Of a stretch of DNA of 64,000 nucleotides, positions 54,862 to 61,186 are shown one piece after another. Source of the DNA: Mycolicibacterium brumae (GTDB taxonomy: Bacteria; Actinomycetota; Actinomycetes; Mycobacteriales; Mycobacteriaceae); the NCBI RefSeq assembly GCF_025215495.1, contig NZ_CP104302.1, positions 248,001-312,000 of the forward strand. The letters run 5' to 3'. Numbering within the stretch: the first letter of the stretch is position 1; the number at the start of each line of letters is the position of its first letter. The translations under genes were made by a program, and so were the position numbers. The notes under the pieces were generated by a model that was not told the DNA's origin, did no database searches, and saw only the letters and a list, made by a program, of their open reading frames with translations.

Positions 54862-55506
54862 GTGGGATGCCACAGTGGTGAGGTGGGCAATGAACGCCGG
54901 TGGAACCACAACATCCACTACTACGACCTCGTGCTCGACGCCGCCCCCGCGCAGGCGCGCACCGCTCTCGACGTCGGAACCGGGGACGGGCTGCTCGCGG
55001 TCCGGCTGGCCGAGCGCATTCCCGAGGTCACCGGAATCGACGCCGACGCCGACATCCTCGCCCGCGCGCAACCCGGCGCCGACGTGAGCGGGCAACCCGG
55101 CGCCGACGCGAACGTCTCCTGGATCCTCGGCGACGTCCTCACCGAGCCCCTGCCCGAGGCGCACTACGACGTGGTCGCCGCGGTCGCGACGGTCCACCAT
55201 TTCCCGGAGCTCACGGCCGGCTTACGGCGCCTCGCCGACCTCACCGCCCCCGGCGGCGTCCTCGTCGTGATCGGGCTCGCGCGCAACTCCACGCTCTCTG
55301 ACCTGGTGTACGACGCCGTCGGCGCGGTGCAGCACCGGATCTACGCGCGCACGCGTGGCTTCTGGCAGCACAACGCCCCGGTGCAGATGCGGTTCCCGCA
55401 CACCTACGCCGAGGTCGAGCAGATCGCAGCGACGGTGTTGCCCGGCATGACGTGGCGTCGCCTGCCGCTGTGGCGGTACGCCATCACCTGGCACAAACCG
55501 GAGTAG
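54862..55506 (+). CDS. SAM-dependent methyltransferase, class I
   Basis: 214 residues from a GTG at 54862 (GTG at 54883 also possible). SAM motif I is TALDVGTGDGLLAVRLAE; motif II acidic residue in TGIDADADIL; later VAAVATVHHFPE and LTAPGGVLVVIGL. Substrate unknown; resembles small-molecule methyltransferases. A short internal duplication gives QPGADVSG then QPGADANV. It is not part of the conserved M. tuberculosis order, and it sits between repeat copies 2 and 3. Confidence 0.85.
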   Translation: MGCHSGEVGNERRWNHNIHYYDLVLDAAPAQARTALDVGTGDGLLAVRLAERIPEVTGIDADADILARAQPGADVSGQPGADANVSWILGDVLTEPLPEAHYDVVAAVATVHHFPELTAGLRRLADLTAPGGVLVVIGLARNSTLSDLVYDAVGAVQHRIYARTRGFWQHNAPVQMRFPHTYAEVEQIAATVLPGMTWRRLPLWRYAITWHKPE

Positions 55507-55720
55507 GCGGCCGGGTCCGCTTGGATCTCGCGCTGGGCGCGGGGCTGGCGAAAAGATGCCCGGAGGAGAAGGGAGGGGGCGGACTTGGGCGCCTGTCGTC
55601 GCCTTGGGATTGCGGTGGGAAACCGGGCCGGGCCGCCTTGCGTTGGGGAGGGCGCTGGATCCCACGGGGTGGCGGTCGCGGGATGCGAGGACCGTGGTTG
55701 AACCGGGCGGTGGCCGCCAG

Positions 55721-55800
55721 CGGTGTCGCTCACGGTGAGACGGTGTCGCTGGGGGTGAGAAAGCGTCGCTCATAGGCGGGCAAAGAGAGATTGCCTTTTG
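55721..55800 (+). repeat. Dispersed intergenic element, copy 3
   Basis: CGGTGTCGCTCACGGTGAGA, then CGGTGTCGCTGGGGGTGAGA, then AAGCGTCGCTCATAGGCGGG, CAAAGAGAG and ATTGCCTTTTG. The interval 55507-55884 around it has no gene. Confidence 0.9.
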
Positions 55801-55884
55801 CTCAGGGGCTGGTGGTGCGCGTGTGGAGGCTGGTACGCAGGGTGCGAACTCGCAAGAGGCGGGCAACGCCGGCACGAAGCCCCT

Positions 55885-57504
55885 CTACTTCAACCCCTCG
55901 CTCACCTCGTCGGTCAGCTGGGAGATGTCCTCGCGCTCCACCTCGTCGGAGCTGGCCAGCACCCGCGGCCGGGCCAGCTGGGTCGCCTCGGTGCGCCCGC
56001 GCAGCTGCACGATCTCCCCGACGTCCCAGGCCAGCGCCTCGGTGCCATCGGCGTCGGATACCGCCGTCGAGGACGCCAGCACCCGCCCCGGCTCCACCTT
56101 CGCCAGCTCGGTCAGCCGCGCGGCCTCATTCACCGGGTCGCCGATCACCGTGTACTCGAAGCGGGCCTGTGCGCCGATGTGCCCGGCGATCGCCCGGCCG
56201 GCGGACACGCCGATCCCGAACTCGTCGCCCAGCAGCGGCAGCAGGTTGTCGTGCAGCTCCCGCGCCGAGGCCAGCGCCGCGCCGGAGGCGTCCGGGTGCT
56301 CGATCGGCGCCCCGAAAATACACAGCGCCGCGTCGCCCTGGAACTTGTTGACGAACCCGCCGTGCACGTCGACCGTGTCGACCACCACCCGGAAGAACTC
56401 GTTGAGCAGCGTCACCACCTCGCCCGGCGGGCGGGTGGCCGCCAGGTGCGTCGACCCGACCAGGTCCACGAACAACACCGCCACGTAGCGCTCCTGCCCG
56501 CCCAGCTCGGTGCCGCGCTCCAGGGCGCGTCGGGCCACGTCCTCGCCCACGTAGCGGCCGAACAGGTCCCGCAGCCGCTGCCGCTCGGCCAGGTCGCGGA
56601 CCATGTCGTTGAAGCCCGCCTGCAGCATGCCCAGCTCGGAGGCGTCATAAATCTGCATGTGCGCGTTGTAGTTGCCGCGCTGCACTTCCCCGAGCGCCCA
56701 GCGCAGCTGGCGCAGCGGGTCGGCGATCGACATCGCCACCAGGATGGTGCCGGTGAGCCCGACGATCAGCGCGGTCACCGTCAGCAGCAGGATCGGCACG
56801 AACAACTGCTCGGCCGTCGCGTCCAGGATGTGGGTTTTGCTGGCCACGATCGCCATCAGGATCGTCAGCACCGGAACCCCGGTGGACAGGATCCAGGTCA
56901 GCAGCAGCCGCTGCAGCACCCCGGGGGCGTGGAAGGCGTTCGGCGAGCCCCCGCGCAGCGCCGCCACCGCCACCGGCCGCAGCACCCGCTCGGACTGCAG
57001 GTAGCCGATGATCGACGTCGCCGTCGCGCCCAACGCGGTGGCCACGGCCAGCACCGGGGCCATGCTCGAATCGACCGGCCAGGTCACCGAGATGAACACC
57101 ACGCCGCCGATCAACCAGTTCACCGCGGCGATCGCGGTCCGGTAGATCGGCATCCGCAGCGCCCGGGATCGGGCCAGTTCGGTGCCCTCCGGATCGGGGT
57201 CTACCAGCAGCGCGTCGCGGCGTTGCCATCGGAACACCGGGGCGAGTAGCCACAGGCTCAGCGCCGCGCCCACCGTGAACGCCACGAGCAGGTACGCCAG
57301 GAAGAACCACAGGTTGGTCGCCGGCAGGTCCTGCAGCAGCAGCCGGTCCTCCGGCGGCAGCCCGAAACGTAGGAAGCCCAGCACGAACAGCGCGCCGATG
57401 ATGTCGGCCTGCAGCATGCTCAGCGTGAACACCGGCCACGGTGTGCGCACCACCCAGCGCATGAAAGCGCTCACCCTCGCGGGGTTGAAGCGGCCGGGAC
57501 TCAC
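55885..57504 (-). CDS. Membrane class III adenylate cyclase with HAMP domain (Rv3645-like)
   Basis: 539 residues from a GTG. Six N-terminal membrane helices (to about residue 265), a HAMP linker (ADPLRQLRWALGEVQRGNYN) and a class III cyclase domain with metal Asp in AVLFVDLVGSTHLA, KFQGDAALCIFGAP and the transition-state region VIGDPVNEAARL. It makes cAMP in the cytoplasm; Rv3645 is the main cyclase of M. tuberculosis and is tied to fatty-acid and drug responses. It would feed the CRP encoded in the same window. Confidence 0.96.
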   Translation of the reverse strand: MSPGRFNPARVSAFMRWVVRTPWPVFTLSMLQADIIGALFVLGFLRFGLPPEDRLLLQDLPATNLWFFLAYLLVAFTVGAALSLWLLAPVFRWQRRDALLVDPDPEGTELARSRALRMPIYRTAIAAVNWLIGGVVFISVTWPVDSSMAPVLAVATALGATATSIIGYLQSERVLRPVAVAALRGGSPNAFHAPGVLQRLLLTWILSTGVPVLTILMAIVASKTHILDATAEQLFVPILLLTVTALIVGLTGTILVAMSIADPLRQLRWALGEVQRGNYNAHMQIYDASELGMLQAGFNDMVRDLAERQRLRDLFGRYVGEDVARRALERGTELGGQERYVAVLFVDLVGSTHLAATRPPGEVVTLLNEFFRVVVDTVDVHGGFVNKFQGDAALCIFGAPIEHPDASGAALASARELHDNLLPLLGDEFGIGVSAGRAIAGHIGAQARFEYTVIGDPVNEAARLTELAKVEPGRVLASSTAVSDADGTEALAWDVGEIVQLRGRTEATQLARPRVLASSDEVEREDISQLTDEVSEGLK

Positions 57505-57600
57505 CGCTAAACCGTAGCTGTCGTGAGGGTTGCCCGGAGTCGTTGGACGCAGTTTTGTGGCCGGATCGCGGTGTCACGGCGACGGGCTACCCTTGCCGTG

Positions 57601-58815
57601 ATGTCCCGAGTGTTTGCGCGTCTGGTCGGCCAGCACGCCGTCGAAGCCGAGCTGACGGCGGCGGCCGTCGCCGCCCGCGACATCTCGCAAAACAGCGACA
57701 GCGCCGGCTCCTCCATGACGCACGCCTGGCTGATCACCGGCCCGCCCGGATCGGGCCGCTCGGTGGCCGCGCAGTGCTTCGCCGCCGCGCTGCAATGTGC
57801 CTCCGACGGCGTCCCGGGCTGCGGGGAGTGCCGAGCCTGCACCACCACCATGGCCGGCACCCACGCCGACGTCCGCCGCGTGGTGCCCGAGGGCCTGTCC
57901 ATCGCAGTCGCCGAGATGCGGGCCATCGTGCAGACCGCGTCGCGGCGCCCGGCCACCGGCCGCTGGCAGGTCGTCGTGGTCGAAGACGCCGACCGGCTCA
58001 CCGAAGGCGCCGCCAACGCGCTGCTGAAAGTCGTCGAGGAACCCCCGGCGCAGACGGTGTTCCTGCTGTGCGCCCCGTCGGTGGATCCCGAGGACATCGC
58101 CGTCACCCTGCGCTCACGGTGCCGGCACGTCGCGCTGACCACCCCGTCGGCCAAGTCGATCGCCCAGGTCCTGATGGACAACGACGGCCTGCCCGCCGAC
58201 GACGCGCAGTGGGCGGCCTCGGTGTGCGGCGGGCACGTCGGCCGGGCCCGCCGGCTGGCCACCGACCCCGAAGCCCGGGAACGACGGCAGCGCGCGCTGG
58301 GCCTGGCCCGCGACGCCGCCACCCCCACCCGCGCCTACGCGGCCGCCGAAGCGCTGGTCAAGGCCGCCGAGGACGAGTCGAAGGCGCTCACCGGGGACCG
58401 CAACGACGCCGAGACGGAGGAACTGCGCACCGCGCTCGGCGCCGGCGGCACCGGCAAAGGCGCGGCCGGCGCGATGCGCGGGGCCGCCGGTGCGCTCAAG
58501 GATTTGGAGAAGCGGCAGAAGTCGCGGGCCACCCGGGCCTCCCGGGACGCCCTGGATCGGGCGCTGATGGATCTGGGCGCGTACTTCCGGGACGCGCTGA
58601 TGCTGTCCTCGGGGGCGACGAGGGTGACGGCGAATCACCCCGACATGGCCGAGCAGGCCGCGTCGCTGGCCCGGCACGCCCCGCCGGAGAAACTGCTGCG
58701 CTGCATCGAGGCGGTGCTGGACTGCCGGGAGGCGCTGGCCGCCAACGTCAAACCTAAGTTCGCCGTCGACGCGATGATCGCCACCGTGGGACAGGCGCTG
58801 CGCGAGGCGGGGTAG
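57601..58815 (+). CDS. holB: DNA polymerase III delta-prime subunit
   Basis: 404 residues from the ATG at 57601. The clamp-loader fold has a degenerate P-loop (TGPPGSGRSVAAQC, Arg for Lys as expected for delta-prime), zinc site cysteines in CASDGVPGCGECRAC and sensor region ANALLKVVEEPPAQTVFLL. It helps load the sliding clamp. Rv3644c equivalent; followed directly by tRNA-Thr. Confidence 0.95.
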   Translation: MSRVFARLVGQHAVEAELTAAAVAARDISQNSDSAGSSMTHAWLITGPPGSGRSVAAQCFAAALQCASDGVPGCGECRACTTTMAGTHADVRRVVPEGLSIAVAEMRAIVQTASRRPATGRWQVVVVEDADRLTEGAANALLKVVEEPPAQTVFLLCAPSVDPEDIAVTLRSRCRHVALTTPSAKSIAQVLMDNDGLPADDAQWAASVCGGHVGRARRLATDPEARERRQRALGLARDAATPTRAYAAAEALVKAAEDESKALTGDRNDAETEELRTALGAGGTGKGAAGAMRGAAGALKDLEKRQKSRATRASRDALDRALMDLGAYFRDALMLSSGATRVTANHPDMAEQAASLARHAPPEKLLRCIEAVLDCREALAANVKPKFAVDAMIATVGQALREAG

Positions 58816-58841
58816 ACTCTGCTGCGCCCGGTCACGGGCAC

Positions 58842-58917
58842 GCCACCCTAGCTCAGTCGGTAGAGCAATTCACTCGTAATGAATAGGTCAGGGGTTCGAT
58901 TCCCCTGGGTGGCTCCA
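58842..58917 (+). tRNA. tRNA-Thr (anticodon CGT)
   Basis: Cloverleaf with acceptor GCCACCC/GGGTGGC, D-arm GCTCAGTCGGTAGAGC, anticodon stem ATTCA/TGAAT with loop CTCGTAA (anticodon CGT, reading ACG) and T-arm CAGGGGTTCGATTCCCCTG. The CCA end is encoded (58915-58917). It marks the end of the conserved block. Confidence 0.97.
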
Positions 58918-58927
58918 CGCGTGTATG

Positions 58928-58952
58928 ACTACTGCGGTGCTACCGCAGTAGT
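58928..58952. promoter_or_regulatory. Operator of the toxin-antitoxin operon (perfect palindrome)
   Basis: ACTACTGCGGT-GCT-ACCGCAGTAGT: 11-bp perfect arms around three bases, 8 bp upstream of the antitoxin ATG and 11 bp after the tRNA. The position fits autorepression by the antitoxin complex. Confidence 0.85.
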
Positions 58953-58960
58953 ATCGTGGT

Positions 58961-59191
58961 ATGAAGCTCAGTGTCAGCCTGTCGGATGACGATGTCGCCG
59001 TCCTGGACGCCTATGTCAAGAAGTCGCAGTTGCCGTCGCGCTCGGCGGGGTTGCAGCGAGCGGTGCAGATGCTGCGCCACCCCAACCTTGAAGACGACTA
59101 CGAGCAGGCGTGGTCGGAATGGGCGGGTGATGACGCTTCTGAGGATTGGGATCGCGCCGTTGGCGACGGTGTGACCGATGCTCCGCGGTGA
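58961..59191 (+). CDS. Antitoxin, ribbon-helix-helix (MazE/PemI type)
   Basis: 76 residues. [20 protein letters not shown] is a ribbon-helix-helix N-terminus; the acidic C-terminus ([17 protein letters not shown]) should wrap the toxin. It overlaps the toxin gene by 14 bp, the usual order antitoxin-toxin. The perfect palindrome just upstream is the likely DNA target. Confidence 0.9.
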   Translation: MKLSVSLSDDDVAVLDAYVKKSQLPSRSAGLQRAVQMLRHPNLEDDYEQAWSEWAGDDASEDWDRAVGDGVTDAPR

Positions 59192-59522
59192 GGTGTGGCA
59201 GGTCGACCTCGATCCGGTACGGGGGAGCGAGGCGGACAAACGCCGGCCGGCGGTGATCGTCAGCAATGACCGCGCGAACGCGACGGCGGCGCGCCTGGGT
59301 CGCGGCGTTGTCACCGTGGTTCCGGTGACCAGCAACACCGACACCGTCTATCCGTTCCAAGTCCGGCTGTCGGCTCAGTCGGGACTGCCGGTGGAGTCGA
59401 AGGCGCAGGCCGAACAGGTCAGGTCAGTTTCGGTGCATCGATTGGTGCGCCGCCTTGGACACGTGTCGGCGGCCGAGGAGGCTGCGCTCGATGCTGCGCT
59501 AAAGCTCCACCTGGAGCTGTAG
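59178..59522 (+). CDS. mazF: MazF/PemK-family endoribonuclease toxin
   Basis: 114 residues, complete. The family motifs are present: [20 protein letters not shown] with catalytic-loop Arg, [20 protein letters not shown] and [12 protein letters not shown]. Such toxins cut single-stranded mRNA or tRNA/rRNA at short sites; the recognition site cannot be read from sequence. Translation is coupled to the antitoxin by overlap. Confidence 0.94.
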   Translation: MLRGEVWQVDLDPVRGSEADKRRPAVIVSNDRANATAARLGRGVVTVVPVTSNTDTVYPFQVRLSAQSGLPVESKAQAEQVRSVSVHRLVRRLGHVSAAEEAALDAALKLHLEL

Positions 59523-59585
59523 GCGCCTCGGGTCGGTCGTCGGCCACTTTCAGCGGGGCCGGCAACTACGCCTCGGTATCGGGCT

Positions 59586-59825
59586 TCAGCCCTTCAGGTC
59601 CAGCTCGCAGGCCCGTTTGGCGGCGCGCAGGCCGCGGCGTTCGTCGGGCCAGGGCACATCGCGCTTCACTCGGGCGTCGACGGGGCCGGTCAGCGCGCTG
59701 ATCTCCCACTCGTCGGAGGTGTCGTTGACCTTGTCGATGCTGTAGATGCTGCCGCGGCCGTCGTCGGCGAACCAACTGTCCTTCCAGCCGAGTCGCCAGT
59801 CCAGACCCTTGCCCATTGCGAACAC
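59586..59825 (-). CDS. Small conserved-looking protein of unknown function
   Basis: 76-79 residues (GTG at 59825 or ATG at 59816). Contains GKGLDWRLGWKDSWFADDGR and IYSIDKVNDTSDEWEISALT, then a basic end AAKRACELDLKG. Trp-rich, soluble, no known family. Good codon bias supports it. Confidence 0.6.
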   Translation of the reverse strand: MFAMGKGLDWRLGWKDSWFADDGRGSIYSIDKVNDTSDEWEISALTGPVDARVKRDVPWPDERRGLRAAKRACELDLKG

Positions 59826-59965
59826 CGCAAACCCCCTCGCCTCTTACCGGGACATCGTGCCATGGCCCCTCGCGCGGGCCCGCAGCGCGAGGGCCCGCGC
59901 GGTGTTCGGATCGGACTGAGTCCAGATCTGGCGCGAGGCCCGCCGGCGCGGCTTGACTTCCCAGG

Positions 59966-60717
59966 GTGAGCGTCGTCGGGCAGTCCCCGGCCTCCGACGA
60001 GCGCATCTCGCCGGAGGCCCGAACTGCGTTGTGGGCCAGCCTGATCGGCCCGACGATCGAGTGGTACGACTTCTTCCTCTACGCGACCGCGGCCAGCCTG
60101 GTGTTCAACCAGGCGTTCTTCCCGCACCAGTCCAGCTTCGTCGGCACCCTGCTCGCGTTCGCGACGTTCGTGGTCGGGTTCGTGATCCGGCCGGTCGGCG
60201 GCTTCGTGTTCGGGCACTTCGGCGACCGGATCGGCCGCAAGAAGACGCTGGCGCTGACGATGTTCCTGGTGGGCGGCGCTGCCCGACGAGGAGTTCCTGG
60301 CGTGGGGCTGGCGGATCGCCTTCCTGCTGAGCATCGCGCTGGTGACCCTCGGCGTGGTGGTGCGGCTGCGGGTCGCCGAGACCCCGGCGTTCGAACAACT
60401 GCGTGACAGTGGCGATCGCGCCGCGGTCCCGGTGCTGGTCGCGGTGACGGTGGCCGCGCTGCTATGCCGTCTTCTGCGGGGTTCAGGCCACCCTGTACGC
60501 CTCGCTGCACCCGGCGCGGATCCGCTACACCGGGTTGTCGACGGTCTATCAGCTCTCCGGGGTGTACGCCAGTGGGCTGACCCCGCTGATCCTCACTGCG
60601 CTGCTGGGGGCCGGGGGCGGTTCGCCGTGGCTGGGCTGCGCGTATCTGGTCGCGGTGACCGGGGTCAGCGTGCTGGCCACCCGGGGGTTGCGGCCGTTGG
60701 CGGTGGAGACCGGCTGA
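59966..60717 (+). pseudogene. MFS transporter of the MHS (proline/betaine-type) family, shattered
   Basis: Piece 1 (59966 to about 60282) encodes helices 1-3 with IGPTIEWYDFFLYATAASLV and motif A GHFGDRIGRKKTLAL. Piece 2 (about 60280-60480, another frame) encodes DEEFLAWGWRIAFLLS and VVVRLRVAETPAFEQL, the mid-protein region. Piece 3 (about 60470-60717, third frame) encodes the C-terminal RIRYTGLSTVYQLSGVYASG to the stop. About 250 of roughly 440 codons remain, so at least two deletions with frame changes occurred. Confidence 0.88.
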
Positions 60718-60919
60718 CCCGGTGTTGTCCGCCGGTGTGGTCACCGTGGGGCATGGACTCTGAGACGCGGCTGCTGCTGAGATTGGTCGCCTCACAACTC
60801 GGCTAGCGAGCGGGACCAGCAACCCGTCTGCGGCCATCGAACGCGCCAAAGCGAGTTCCAGAATCTCAGCTAACACTCAGGAAACCGGCAGGGATCAGTA
60901 GAGAACCAATTGACGGCTG

Positions 60920-61132
60920 TCAGACAGGTGTCAGGACGACGCCGGGACGAGCGCCGCGTGTGTCGTACCGGCTGGCGCTAGCCTGCGCATTTCGCAGTTC
61001 TGCCAGCTTGGAGGCGGTTGTGTCCGGGTTCGGCTGGCCGTTGCCACGGCCGGCCAACTTGCCTCGCGAGTAGCTAATGATTGTTCTTGCGGTCCAAAGT
61101 ATCAACGCGAAACCGGCCATCGCGATCGCCAC
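60920..61132 (-). CDS. Possible small single-pass membrane protein
   Basis: 70 residues from a GTG (or 66 from the ATG at 61120). One hydrophobic helix (AIAMAGFALILWTARTII) then a basic, polar tail. No ribosome site of note and no family. Divergent from the large exported-protein gene. Confidence 0.35.
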   Translation of the reverse strand: MAIAMAGFALILWTARTIISYSRGKLAGRGNGQPNPDTTASKLAELRNAQASASRYDTRGARPGVVLTPV

Positions 61133-61144
61133 GGATGGAGTAAC

Positions 61145-61158
61145 TTTCGGTACCGAAA
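61145..61158. promoter_or_regulatory. 14-bp perfect palindrome upstream of the large exported protein
   Basis: TTTCGGTACCGAAA, 15 bp before the ribosome site GGGAGGG of the next gene and 28 bp before its start codon. It may be an operator or lie at the transcription start. Confidence 0.55.
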
Positions 61159-61186
61159 CTTAATTTTTACTGAGGGAGGGATTCCG

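Larger units (their letters stand above)
60718..61186. other. 469-bp interval, at most one small gene
   Basis: Between the transporter remnant and the large exported-protein gene. Apart from the doubtful minus-strand ORF at 60920-61132 and the palindrome at 61145-61158, I see nothing recognisable; composition falls in GC towards 61170. Confidence 0.5.

Noticed and set aside
58842..58917. Attachment-site duplicate of the tRNA-Thr 3' end within the window
   Set aside because: I found no second copy of the T-arm/acceptor sequence downstream to 64000.
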